64,000 bases of DNA from Arthrobacter sp. ISL-72 (GCF_018613755.1 NZ_JAGGPP010000008.1:434001-498000); one strand, 5' to 3'; shown: positions 52,957 to 61,683, counted from the stretch's first letter. Made by a program: numbers and translations. The notes: generated by a model not told the origin, from the letters alone.

Positions 52957-54405
52957 GTGAGCGTCCTCGCCCGAAGTGTAGGCAATGCCTTCAGAAACAA
53001 GGTCCGAACCGGGGCCGTGGTGGCAGTGTTGGCCGTGGCGATCGGCCTGGCCCTGTCCATGCTGGTGGCCAACCAGGCAGTCGCCGCCAAAGTCACCGAA
53101 CTGAACGCATCCGTGGGCACCGTCCTGACCGTGAATCCGGCCGGCGGCCAGGGCTTCGAAGGCGGCGGCGAGCCGCTCACGGCCGAGCAGGCCGCCACCG
53201 CGGCCGCGGTGCAGAACGTCAGCTCCGTCGTCGGGACCAAGGCGCTGCGCCTCCGCAATGCCACTGCGGCCGCAGCGCAGGCCGCAGCCGGCACGCCGGC
53301 CGCCGGCCCCGGCGGGGGCCAGGGCGGACCCGCCGGGCAGAACACCACAACGCTGACCACCAGCCTCACCGCCGCCGTCGACGCCGGAACCCTCGGCAAC
53401 CGCAACCAGGCCGCAGAAGGAACCACCGGCAGCACCGGCACCACCCAGCCGGTCCGCAGCCTGCCGATCACCGCCACTGGCATCGGCGCTGAGGTGGACA
53501 GCACGGGCAAGGCCTTGTCCATCACCGAAGGCACCGGCCTGGGCGGCTACGCCGCGGCATCAACCAACGCGCTCCTAGGCACCACACTCGCCGAAAAGAA
53601 CGGCCTGAAGGTCGGCTCAACCTTCACCATCAATGACCAGACCTACACGGTTGCCGGCCTGTTCGACGCAGGCACCACCTTCGGCAACAACGCGCTGTAC
53701 GTCACGCTTCCTGCCGCTCAGACGCTGGCCGAGCTGCCCGGCGAACTGTCCACGATGATCGTCACAATCAACACCCTCGAAAACGTCGATTCCACCAAGA
53801 CCGCGCTGCAGTCCGCACTCGGCACCGACAAGGCCGACGTCACCCAGGGTCAGAACCTCGAAACCGCCGTCAGCTCGCTGGACAGCGTCAAGAACATCTC
53901 GTTCATCGCGTTCGTCGCGGCGCTGGGCACGGCTGGCCTGATCATCCTGCTGATCATGGTGATGCTGGTCCGCGAGCGCCGTCGTGAAATCGGTGTGCTC
54001 AAGGCGATCGGAGCCCCCAACCGCACCATCGGATTCCAGTTCGTCCTGGAGGCGCTGGTACTCGTTGCGCTCGGCAGTGTGGTTGGTGCCGCCGTCGCAT
54101 CCTTCGCCAGCGGAGGCATCGCCTCCGCGCTGATCAGCTCCAACACCAGTACGACGACGACGGCAACCACCTGGCGCGGCATGCCCGGCGGGGCGGCCGG
54201 CTTCCCCGGGGGCGGCGCTGGTCTTCCCCAAGGGGGACCGTTCGGCGGGGCGTCCCAGCTGCTGACCACCGTCACCGCGAGCGCCTCCCCCGGCGTGATC
54301 GCCACCGGCATCGCCGCAGTGTTCGGGGTGGCCATCATCGGAGCGCTGGTCCCGGCGCTCCTGACAGCACGCATCCGTCCCATCGAAGTCCTCCGAGGAG
54401 AGTAG
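52957..54405 (+). CDS. ABC transporter permease (MacB/FtsX type)
   Basis: A 482-residue membrane protein with one N-terminal helix (AVVAVLAVAIGLALSMLVAN), a large extracytoplasmic domain of about 300 residues, and three C-terminal helices with the FtsX-type RERRREIGVLKAIGAPNRTI loop. The external domain contains Ala/Gly-rich stretches, and the loop before the last helix is Gly/Pro-rich (MPGGAAGFPGGGAGLPQGG). The GTG start has AGGAG four bases upstream. It pairs with the ATPase gene three bases downstream. MacB-type systems act on periplasmic or surface substrates, so an export or surface-stress role is likely. Confidence 0.88.
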   Translation: MSVLARSVGNAFRNKVRTGAVVAVLAVAIGLALSMLVANQAVAAKVTELNASVGTVLTVNPAGGQGFEGGGEPLTAEQAATAAAVQNVSSVVGTKALRLRNATAAAAQAAAGTPAAGPGGGQGGPAGQNTTTLTTSLTAAVDAGTLGNRNQAAEGTTGSTGTTQPVRSLPITATGIGAEVDSTGKALSITEGTGLGGYAAASTNALLGTTLAEKNGLKVGSTFTINDQTYTVAGLFDAGTTFGNNALYVTLPAAQTLAELPGELSTMIVTINTLENVDSTKTALQSALGTDKADVTQGQNLETAVSSLDSVKNISFIAFVAALGTAGLIILLIMVMLVRERRREIGVLKAIGAPNRTIGFQFVLEALVLVALGSVVGAAVASFASGGIASALISSNTSTTTTATTWRGMPGGAAGFPGGGAGLPQGGPFGGASQLLTTVTASASPGVIATGIAAVFGVAIIGALVPALLTARIRPIEVLRGE

Positions 54406-54407
54406 CC

Positions 54408-55115
54408 ATGATCGAAGTCAAGAACCTCGTCCGCACCTTCAAGTCCGGCGACCGCACCATCAAACCCGTCAACGACGTCAGCTTCGAACTCGAACAGGGC
54501 ACGCTTGCCTCGATCGTGGGCAAGAGCGGCAGCGGCAAGAGCACGCTCCTGTCCCTGCTCGGCGCACTGGACAAGCCCACCAGCGGAGACGTCGTCGTGA
54601 ACGGTGTCAGCCTGGCCAGCATGCCGGACGGCAAGCTGACCGAGTACCGGCGCCGGGACATCGGCTTCGTGTTCCAGCAGTTCAACCTGATCCCGAACCT
54701 GTCGGCCGTGGACAATGTCATGCTGCCGATGGAGTTCGCCGGAATCCGCAAGGCCGTCCGGCTGGCACGGGCCAAGGAACTGCTGGAGCAGGTGCAGCTG
54801 GATCCCGAGAAGCACATCCGCCGCATCAACCGTCTGTCCGGGGGCGAGCAGCAGCGGGTGGCGATTGCCCGGGCACTGGCCAACGAGCCCAAGCTCATCC
54901 TGGCCGACGAGCCCACCGGCAACCTGGACGAGCAGACCGGGGAACACATCATCGAGCTCCTCAGTTCGCTTAGCCGCGACCACAACACCACCATCCTGGT
55001 GTCGACACATGACCGGCAGCTCGCCAACAAGACGGACCGGCGGTTCCGGCTGCAGCAGGGCCGCCTGACCGAAGATCCGGCCCGCACCCGGATCGCGGCA
55101 ACAGCCCCGGCGTAG
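54408..55115 (+). CDS. ABC transporter ATP-binding protein (MacB/LolD type)
   Basis: A 235-residue single ATPase domain: Walker A SIVGKSGSGKSTLLSLLG, Q-loop VFQQFNLIPNLSAVDNVM, signature LSGGEQQRVAIARAL, Walker B LILADEPTGNLD and switch STHDRQLANK. The MacB/LolD class is recognised from the length and the Q-loop. It is separated by only two bases from the permease gene and shares its promoter. The final residues are Arg/Ala-rich. Confidence 0.92.
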   Translation: MIEVKNLVRTFKSGDRTIKPVNDVSFELEQGTLASIVGKSGSGKSTLLSLLGALDKPTSGDVVVNGVSLASMPDGKLTEYRRRDIGFVFQQFNLIPNLSAVDNVMLPMEFAGIRKAVRLARAKELLEQVQLDPEKHIRRINRLSGGEQQRVAIARALANEPKLILADEPTGNLDEQTGEHIIELLSSLSRDHNTTILVSTHDRQLANKTDRRFRLQQGRLTEDPARTRIAATAPA

Positions 55116-55150
55116 GCGGTCAGCATGGCGTAGGTAGAGGGCATGGCGTA

Positions 55151-55205
55151 GGCGGGAGCCGAGGGAGGGCAATTTCCAACCCTCTCTCAGCTCCTGCCGC
55201 TTTTT
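55151..55205 (+). terminator. Rho-independent terminator of the MacB-type pair
   Basis: A 19-bp imperfect stem (starts GGCGGGAGC, ends GCTCCTGCC) with a 10-base loop, followed by GC and TTTTT, 35 bases after the ATPase stop. Confidence 0.8.
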
Positions 55206-55274
55206 ACGCGACGCTCCCTCACTTCCCGCCGGAATTTCCCAAACGCTCTCTCACCCGGATGAGAGGATGGCACA

Positions 55275-56345
55275 ATGAGTGCCCCCATCGCGAAGCCGTG
55301 GCTGTTCAGCCAGTCCGATCAGGATCCCCGTTCCGCCACGGGAGCAACCCTGCGTTGGGGTGTGATTGCCACGGGTGCAATTGCCCGGGCAGTCGCGCAG
55401 GACCTCGTCCTGCTCGCCGACGCCGAGCTGTATGCGGTCAGCTCGCGGAGCCCGGATCTGGCTGACTCGTTCGCCGCCGAGTACGGCTTCGACAAAGCCT
55501 ACGGTGATGACGACGGCGGGCGGGGCATTCACCGGCTGCTCGCCGACGACTCGGTGGACGTTGTGTATGTGGCAACGCCCCACGCCCAGCATTACGAAGT
55601 CGCCCTGGCCGCGTTGCAGGCAGGCAAGCACGTCCTGTGCGAAAAGGCGTTGACCATTAATGCGCGCGAGGCTGCAGAGCTCGTTGCCGTGGCGCGGTCA
55701 AAGAAGCTCTTTTTGATGGAGGCCATGTGGAGCCGGTTCCTGCCCAGCATGCAGCGGGCCTTCCAAATCGCGGGTTCCGGGGAACTCGGCACGGTTCAGT
55801 GGGTCACCGCAGACCTCGGATTTCCGGCGGTTTACTCCCCTACCGCCCGTCTCTGGGCCCGCGACGACGGGGGCGGCGCACTCCTTGATCTGACCGTTTA
55901 CCCGTTGCTGTGGGCGCTGGGAACCTTGGGCCTGCCGCAGACGGTCAGTGCCACAGGCACTTTGAACGACGACGGCGTGGACGCACAGAATGCCTTGACC
56001 CTCGGATACCACCATGGTGCGCAGGCCCAGCTGACGTCGTCCCTCATGGCCTTCGGGCCGCGGGCCGCCACCGTTGCCGGCAGCCTTGGCTACCTCCGAA
56101 CCATCGGGTCGGTCAATAATCCGAAGGAAATCCTGGTCAGAATCGGCATGGAAGAACCGCGGATTGAACGCTTCGATGTGGTTGGCCGCGGCTACACGTA
56201 CGAGCTTCGCGAGGTCACCCGGTGCATCCAGCAGGGGCTCACCGAGAGCCCGGTAATGCCCCTCGAAGATTCCCTGAACGTGATGAGACTGTTCGACGGC
56301 GTCCGCGCGCAACTCGGTGTAACCTACCCGAATGATTCCCACTGA
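55275..56345 (+). CDS. Gfo/Idh/MocA family oxidoreductase
   Basis: NAD(P)-dependent dehydrogenase of 356 residues, typical of sugar or inositol oxidoreductases. The Rossmann start is LRWGVIATGAIARAVAQDL, with YVATPHAQHYEVALAALQAG and the catalytic-lysine segment CEKALTINAREA (EKP of the family is EKA here). DGGGALLDLTVYPLLWALG is the conserved C-terminal GGG(A)xxD(x)G segment. GAGAGG precedes the ATG. The substrate is not identifiable. It stands alone, divergent in content from its neighbours. Confidence 0.88.
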   Translation: MSAPIAKPWLFSQSDQDPRSATGATLRWGVIATGAIARAVAQDLVLLADAELYAVSSRSPDLADSFAAEYGFDKAYGDDDGGRGIHRLLADDSVDVVYVATPHAQHYEVALAALQAGKHVLCEKALTINAREAAELVAVARSKKLFLMEAMWSRFLPSMQRAFQIAGSGELGTVQWVTADLGFPAVYSPTARLWARDDGGGALLDLTVYPLLWALGTLGLPQTVSATGTLNDDGVDAQNALTLGYHHGAQAQLTSSLMAFGPRAATVAGSLGYLRTIGSVNNPKEILVRIGMEEPRIERFDVVGRGYTYELREVTRCIQQGLTESPVMPLEDSLNVMRLFDGVRAQLGVTYPNDSH

Positions 56346-56479
56346 CCCTCTCAAAGACGGCTCCGACGTCGGCGATCAATAATCCAGTTGCCGGAGTATT
56401 TACAGAAAACTCTGGACTCCCGCAATTGACCGTGGCTACGCTGTAGCCAATCGTCGATTTTTCGAGGAGCCCGTGGGGG

Positions 56480-57484
56480 GTGGTGCGCATGGAATCAGCA
56501 CGACTCCCATGGCGCGCGCTCCGTCCCTTGCTCCTCGCGGGGGCAGCCGCATCCGTCTGGCTCGCATTGTCAGCTCCCGCGGCCAGTGCCGACTCGACCG
56601 CAGATCCGGGTTCCCTGCTGGGCGGCATTAGCTCGTCCGTTTCCTCAATTGCCGATAAAGCGGCTGCGCCCGTCGATGCCTTGGCCTCTGCGGTCAATGT
56701 TGCCGACCCGATCACGACGCCGGCACCTCCTGCCGCTGCACGTCCGGCCCAGCCAGCGGCTCCCGAACAGTTGGGCTTGCTTCAGCCAGCCACCACCATC
56801 ACCCGCACCGGGGACCATCTCATCGAAGTTGTTCCCGTCGTAGCCCAGATAGTTCCTGCTGGCGCGGTCAACACAGTCACAACTCCGGTCGCCGCGGCCG
56901 CGGACACGATCGTGGCCGACGCTGCTGACGCCGTCATACCGGCTGCTGGCGACGCCGTCCCCGTTCTCGAACCGATCCTTGAGCCCGTCGAGGAAGTGCT
57001 GGCGGGCATCGATGCGCTCCCAATTCCGGAGAGCAAAGTCCTCGACCCAAGCCCTGCCGCTGTCCCGAATATTTCTACGTTCGACGGCGGTCTGACCACG
57101 GGCGTTGAACCAGCCGTAGGTGGGTCAGGCCAGGCTTCCCTCGTCACTTCCGGGCCGACGGTGGTGACGGAGTCCGCACAGCCGATGCACTCGGCCCGGA
57201 CTGCACCAGCGCAATTATCCGCCCAACCGCATTCACCCGCGCCGCCAGGTGGGAGCCTTGAATCCCCTGGCAATGGGGAAGCTGCTCCGGTCCCCCACGA
57301 TCCTCCGGCCGTGCCGGGGTCCGGTTCGGGTGGTGGCCAGTCTTCAGGCGGCGGCTCCGGCGGTTCCGCCTGGCTTTCAGTTTTCCACCTCGATACTCCG
57401 CTGACCGGAGTATTTTCCATCAGCGGCCCTCTTCAAAGCGCCCCTGCGCCGGTGTCGTTCGACCCCGGTTCATCTCCTGACTAG
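56480..57484 (+). CDS. Secreted Pro/Ala-rich protein of unknown function
   Basis: A 334-residue protein with a clear signal peptide (RPLLLAGAAASVWLALSAPA, cleavage near ASA-DST). The mature chain is Ala/Val/Pro-rich with regularly spaced VADPIT, VVPVVAQIVPAG, EPILEPVEEVLAG motifs, followed by a Gly/Ser/Pro-rich low-complexity tail ending in SVFHLDTPLTG. No domain recognised and no cysteines in the mature part. The start is GTG (or ATG three codons later), with GGAG about ten bases upstream. Similar secreted proteins accompany wall proteins in Micrococcaceae; I infer a surface or envelope role. Confidence 0.7.
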   Translation: MVRMESARLPWRALRPLLLAGAAASVWLALSAPAASADSTADPGSLLGGISSSVSSIADKAAAPVDALASAVNVADPITTPAPPAAARPAQPAAPEQLGLLQPATTITRTGDHLIEVVPVVAQIVPAGAVNTVTTPVAAAADTIVADAADAVIPAAGDAVPVLEPILEPVEEVLAGIDALPIPESKVLDPSPAAVPNISTFDGGLTTGVEPAVGGSGQASLVTSGPTVVTESAQPMHSARTAPAQLSAQPHSPAPPGGSLESPGNGEAAPVPHDPPAVPGSGSGGGQSSGGGSGGSAWLSVFHLDTPLTGVFSISGPLQSAPAPVSFDPGSSPD

Positions 57485-57567
57485 TTGGGCCTTACCTGCG
57501 CCTAGGCGCGGAAAACGGCCGTTCGGGCTGCCTTATGCGCCCAACAACAACTTCAGGAGAAATCACA

Positions 57568-58830
57568 ATGCACACAAATATCCGCAGAGGGCTGCTCAGC
57601 ACCCTCTTTGCCGGAGGGTTACTGGCTCTCGGCACAACGGCTGCCAACGCAGCGGACACATCAAGCGGGTCGGATGGTCTCTTATCCGGCACTACCGCTA
57701 CGGTCTCAGCGGCAGTTGCCGCAAACTCGTCGTTGGGCCTACTGGGTGACTCAACGCCGGAAAACATCACGGCCGACGTCAACGCACTTGTCGACGTCAA
57801 CCTCGGCACCGGCAACGGGACGGCGGCGTCCAACACGACCACCGCCGACGTCGATGCAGCCGTAGACGTCAACCTCGGCACCGGGACGACAGGAACGACC
57901 GCGACCGGAACCGATTCCGACACGGCAGCGGCTCTCGACGCAGCCGTGGACGTCAACCTCGGCAACGGAACCGGGACGGCAGGGTCTGACACGACCAATG
58001 CCGATCTCGCCGCGGCCGTAGACCTCGGCCTCGGCCTGGGCACGGGAACCACCGGAACGGACACCGCGGCAGCTCTCGACGCAGCCGTGAACGTCAACCT
58101 CGGCACCGCACCGGCAGCCACCGGCACCGACACCGCCGCAGCTCTCGACGCAGCCGTTGACCTCGGGCTCGGCCTCGGCAACGGGTCCGGGAACGGGACC
58201 GGAACCGGGACCGGGACGGCAGGGTCTGAAACGACCAATGCTGACCTCGCCGCAGCCGTAGACCTCGGCCTCGGCGTGGGCACGGGAACCACCGGCACAG
58301 GCACCAACACCACAGTGGATCTGGGTGTCGACCTGGCTACTGCTGGGTCAACCGATACGGGCACTGACACGGCAGTCGATCTTGGGACCGACCTGGGTGT
58401 CGGCCTGGGTATTGGTGGCGGTGCACCTACCACCGGTGGACCTTCGACCGGCGGCGGCACCGTCCCCGGCGGCACCGTTCCGGGCAGCACTGATCCAGGT
58501 TCAAACAACCTAGGCGGTCCTTCCAACGCCATCGTTCCCGGCGGTACGGTCCCCGGCACCGTCGCTACCGGTGGCTCTGTCCCCAGCGGCACCGATTCTG
58601 GCGCCGTCGTTACAGGGAGCACAGTGCCGGCCATGGGCAATGCCACTGGCACGGGCCTGAACACCTCGGCTGCAGCGCAGTCCGCTTCGACTGCCAACCC
58701 CGCGACGGCCGGCAACTCGCCGGCGCTCGCCAACACGGGAGCCAACGTCGAACTGTTGACCGCGGCCCTCCTTCTCCTCGCCGCCGGCATGATCATCATG
58801 CTGGTGCTCTCGCGGCGGAAGAAGGCCTAA
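57568..58830 (+). CDS. LAxTG sortase-anchored surface protein with tandem acidic repeats
   Basis: A 420-residue surface protein. Signal peptide at residues 1-29 (LLSTLFAGGLLALGTTAANA), then about nine imperfect repeats of the form LDAAVDVNLGTG across residues 67-283, spaced mostly 19-28 residues, a Gly/Thr/Pro-rich stalk, and a C-terminal sorting signal: LANTG at 387-391, a hydrophobic helix and SRRKKA. LAxTG is the form used by class E sortases of actinobacteria. GGAG seven bases before the ATG supports the start. No sortase gene is in the window. It has no cysteines and a very low charge apart from the Asp in each repeat. Confidence 0.85.
   Translation: MHTNIRRGLLSTLFAGGLLALGTTAANAADTSSGSDGLLSGTTATVSAAVAANSSLGLLGDSTPENITADVNALVDVNLGTGNGTAASNTTTADVDAAVDVNLGTGTTGTTATGTDSDTAAALDAAVDVNLGNGTGTAGSDTTNADLAAAVDLGLGLGTGTTGTDTAAALDAAVNVNLGTAPAATGTDTAAALDAAVDLGLGLGNGSGNGTGTGTGTAGSETTNADLAAAVDLGLGVGTGTTGTGTNTTVDLGVDLATAGSTDTGTDTAVDLGTDLGVGLGIGGGAPTTGGPSTGGGTVPGGTVPGSTDPGSNNLGGPSNAIVPGGTVPGTVATGGSVPSGTDSGAVVTGSTVPAMGNATGTGLNTSAAAQSASTANPATAGNSPALANTGANVELLTAALLLLAAGMIIMLVLSRRKKA
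57766..58417 (+). repeat. Tandem coding repeats of the LAxTG protein
   Basis: About nine imperfect units centred on VDVNLG or VDLGLG, with Val-Asp pairs near residues 75, 99, 127, 151, 174 (as Val-Asn), 197, 231, 250 and 270. The DNA repeats short stretches such as GACGTCAACCTCGGCA, so recent duplication or recombination is likely. Confidence 0.82.
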
Positions 58831-58837
58831 CCCGACT

Positions 58838-58874
58838 GCGGGCAGGGTGCCGGCCCCGCCGGCACCCTGCCCGC
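58838..58874 (+). terminator. Perfect 17-bp hairpin after the LAxTG gene
   Basis: GCGGGCAGGGTGCCGGC pairs perfectly with its complement across a CCC loop, seven bases after the stop. No U tract follows. Confidence 0.65.
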
Positions 58875-59054
58875 AAAGACTTGGAGCGCTTAGTGCTCTG
58901 GCCGGGAAGCCCTCCGCGGATGACCGGCCGGGCAGCCGTGTGGCACGCCGGCGAAAGGAGAAGAAACTAACAAGCACCCTTATGAATTTCGATCCCCGTC
59001 CCCGTATCATTCTTGAAGTGCACTCCGACGGCGCACAGAAAAGGACGGGACAAC

Positions 59055-60311
59055 GTGGAGAGTTCGCCAAGCGATACGGCGGAGGTCTTGGGCGGCCGCT
59101 ACCGTCTTGGCACAGTCATCGGCCGCGGCGGCACGGCGTCGGTCTACACGGCCAGGGATGAGAACCTCGGACGTGACGTAGCCCTGAAGCTGTTCGCTCC
59201 GCAGTCCGCCGATGCCGACGAGCTGAAGCGCCAGGAAGCCGAGATTGAACTGCTCGCCACCCTGAGCCACCCCAGCCTCGTGACGCTGTTCGACGCCGGA
59301 ATCGACTCCCGGGTACCGGAGGAACCCCGCCCGTTCCTCACCATGGAGCTCCTCGACGGGCAGGATCTTCGGAGCAGGATCCGGCACAGCCCCGTTCCGC
59401 TGGACGAGCTGGCCGTGATTGGAGCAGGGATTGCCGACGCATTGGCTTACGTCCACAACCTGGGCATCATCCACCGGGACATCAAGCCGGCGAACATATT
59501 GCTGGTGCGGGTCCGGCCCGGCGAACCCCTCCGTCCCAAACTGACGGACTTCGGCATCGCTCGAATCGTCGATGGCACTCGCCTTACGGCCACCGGAACA
59601 ATGGTGGGGACGGCGGCCTACCTCAGCCCGGAACAAGCTCGGGGCACCGACCTCGGGCCCGCCAGCGACATCTACTCGCTGGGACTCGTGCTGCTCGAAT
59701 GCATCAAGGGGTCCGTTGAGTACCCCGGAAGCGCCATTGAATCAGCTGTCGCGCGCCTTCACCGGGCGCCGCAGATTCCCGCCGACCTGCCTGCTGAATG
59801 GGCCAAGCTGATCAGCTCCATGACGGCAATCGATCCCATGGACCGGCCGACGGCGGCAGAACTTGAGACCGTACTTCGGCATGCCTTGGTCTCCCCCGAG
59901 TCCGTTCCCGCGGTGATGGCCGAGGAGCCCACCCGAGTACTTCCCGCGCCGCCGTCGCGTCCGCCACTGCTGACGCCCGAGAACATTCAGGTTCCTGAAA
60001 ACATCCAGGCAAGCGGCCAACACACGGTAGTCAGCACAGGAAATTTAGCGGAAGCCGAAGACACCCCAGCCCCCACACTGCTCAGACAACCGCCCCGGCC
60101 CCCGGGCCGCAAGCGCGGCAGCCGGGGCGGCAGCAATGACCGCAGGGGCAAGCTGGCTGCCGCTGCAGCGACGGCCATCGCGCTCCTGGTCGCCGCCCTC
60201 GCCCTTCTCTCCGTTACTCAACCTGCAACATCGGACCCCGTTCCCTATCCCGCCGTCACCGGGACCCTGGGCGAGCACCTGAACCAGCTACAGAGGAGCG
60301 TCGAACCATGA
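59055..60311 (+). CDS. Transmembrane Ser/Thr protein kinase
   Basis: A 418-residue eukaryotic-type kinase. The cytoplasmic kinase domain has the glycine loop GRGGTASVY, Lys45 in VALKLF, the catalytic loop HRDIKPANILL, DFG in LTDFGIARI and SPEQ replacing APE. A Pro-rich linker of about 90 residues leads to one membrane helix (near 365-386) and a 32-residue external tail ending TGTLGEHLNQLQRS. No PASTA domains are present. GTG has AAGGACGG just upstream. Its stop overlaps the lipoprotein start as ATGA, so the two are made together. Confidence 0.92.
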   Translation: MESSPSDTAEVLGGRYRLGTVIGRGGTASVYTARDENLGRDVALKLFAPQSADADELKRQEAEIELLATLSHPSLVTLFDAGIDSRVPEEPRPFLTMELLDGQDLRSRIRHSPVPLDELAVIGAGIADALAYVHNLGIIHRDIKPANILLVRVRPGEPLRPKLTDFGIARIVDGTRLTATGTMVGTAAYLSPEQARGTDLGPASDIYSLGLVLLECIKGSVEYPGSAIESAVARLHRAPQIPADLPAEWAKLISSMTAIDPMDRPTAAELETVLRHALVSPESVPAVMAEEPTRVLPAPPSRPPLLTPENIQVPENIQASGQHTVVSTGNLAEAEDTPAPTLLRQPPRPPGRKRGSRGGSNDRRGKLAAAAATAIALLVAALALLSVTQPATSDPVPYPAVTGTLGEHLNQLQRSVEP

Positions 60312-60838
60312 GGCCGTACGAGGTGCGCGGCCTTCGCCTACCGCAGCTTCCGCGTTGGAAAACGGCATTCGCGGCAGGGCTGGTTGCTGCCGCCCTGACC
60401 GGTTGCAGCCCGGCCGTCCCGGACCTCGATCCGGACGCGGCCAAGCAACTGCAGGCCAACGTACTGTCCGTGTCCCGCTCCGCCGCCGGCCAGGACGCCG
60501 CCGGAGCGCTGAAGTCCCTCGACGAGCTGGTCGCCCTGCTTGACGCTGCGGCGGCCGAAGGCCGGGTTTCCTTCAAGCGGCACCAAAGCATCATGAAGGC
60601 CGTTGATGCAGTGCGGGCAGACCTCGCGGCAGCCCAGGCCCAGGCGAAGGCTGAAGCCGAGGCCGCTGCAGCAGCCGAAGCCGCAGCTCAAGCGGCGGCC
60701 GCGGCTGCTGCAGCAGCCAGCGAAGCTTCACAGGCGGCCGTGCCGCCTGTGGTGGTGGCCCCGGAGCCGGCACCGGCGCCGGCGGGGCAAAACCCGGGGG
60801 GAGGCAAAGGCGAAAAAGGCAAGGACAAGGACGACTAA
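60308..60838 (+). CDS. Lipoprotein coupled to the kinase, Ala-rich helical
   Basis: A 176-residue lipoprotein: the N-terminal signal has lipobox ALTGC (Cys33). Residues about 40-105 form a helical domain with AAKQLQANVLSVSRSAAGQD, LDELVALLDAAAAEGRVSF and AVDAVRADL. A long Ala/Gln/Glu-rich helix follows (about 110-145), and then a Pro/Ala then Gly/Lys-rich tail. It begins four bases inside the kinase gene. Proteins of this layout next to kinases are seen in other Micrococcaceae. It could be the extracytoplasmic partner of the kinase, possibly pairing with the QLQ-containing tail of the kinase. Confidence 0.8.
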   Translation: MRPYEVRGLRLPQLPRWKTAFAAGLVAAALTGCSPAVPDLDPDAAKQLQANVLSVSRSAAGQDAAGALKSLDELVALLDAAAAEGRVSFKRHQSIMKAVDAVRADLAAAQAQAKAEAEAAAAAEAAAQAAAAAAAAASEASQAAVPPVVVAPEPAPAPAGQNPGGGKGEKGKDKDD

Positions 60839-61023
60839 TCGGGAAAGCTGTGCACGAAGCTGACGCCGGGATCCCGCCGTCGGACGCCTGCGCATTCCTC
60901 AGCAAGCTTACTATTTGCCTCGAATGCCGCTACGTTGGTTAAGCGGGCCCCAGGAAGCCCGCAGCGAGATCAGAACCCGAGATCAGAACCGCGGACCGTC
61001 CGGTCCGCAGCTGAAGGAGTGAT

Positions 61024-61620
61024 GTGAGCATGGCAACTGTCCGGGAATCCATCAACGTGAATGTCCCGCTGAGCCAGGCCTACAACCAGTGGACCCAGTT
61101 CGAAGATTTTCCGCACTTCATGAGCGGTGTGGAGTCCGTCCGGCAGCTCGACGACACAACGGTGCATTTCCAGACCAGCATCGCCGGCGTCAAGCGCGAG
61201 TACGATGCCCGGATCACCGTCCAGGAGCCGGACCAGCAAATTACCTGGGAAAGTCTCGACGAACCCCGTAACGCCGGAACCGTGTGGTTCGAATCGCTCA
61301 ATCCCACCGAAACCAAGGTCACGGTGGAGCTTGTCTGGGAGCCGGACACCGCCGTGGAAAAGGCCGGGGCAGCTGTCGGGATGGATTCCCGCCAGGTCGC
61401 CTCGGACCTCAAACGGTTTAAGAAGTTCATCGAGGAACGCGAAGTTGAAACAGGGGCCTGGCGGGAACGCGTCGGTCCCGGCGAAGCGGCGTCCGCTGCC
61501 ACAACCGCCGTTCCCCTTGAGGAGGAAGTGGGCTACGACGCCACGCCTACGGAGCGTCCGATTAGCACAGATCCGGACATGGCCACCGAGCCGCCGTTCG
61601 GTAAGCACGTGGAGCGCTGA
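61024..61620 (+). CDS. SRPBCC family protein (cyclase/dehydrase-like)
   Basis: A 198-residue protein with a START/Bet v 1-like hydrophobic-pocket fold: SINVNVPLSQAYNQWTQFED, FPHFMSGVESVRQLDD, the central strand WESLDEPRNAGTVWFE and a C-terminal helix RQVASDLKRFKKFIEERE, then an acidic tail of about 50 residues. The fold binds lipids or other hydrophobic ligands; many members are linked to stress or membrane lipids. Start GTG 61024 with AAGGAG four bases upstream, or ATG two codons later. A 185-bp gap precedes it with no gene. Confidence 0.83.
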   Translation: MSMATVRESINVNVPLSQAYNQWTQFEDFPHFMSGVESVRQLDDTTVHFQTSIAGVKREYDARITVQEPDQQITWESLDEPRNAGTVWFESLNPTETKVTVELVWEPDTAVEKAGAAVGMDSRQVASDLKRFKKFIEEREVETGAWRERVGPGEAASAATTAVPLEEEVGYDATPTERPISTDPDMATEPPFGKHVER

Positions 61621-61640
61621 CACCACCCAAACAAAGCGTT

Positions 61641-61683
61641 CGCAAAACGCCCCGCCTCCCATCAGGGAAGCGGGGCGTTTGCG
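61641..61683. terminator. Bidirectional terminator between the SRPBCC gene and icd
   Basis: CGCAAAACGCCCCGC pairs with GCGGGGCGTTTGCG (one bulged A) plus an inner CCC/GGG, between convergent genes. TTT follows the plus-strand stem and TTTT the minus-strand stem. Confidence 0.85.
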
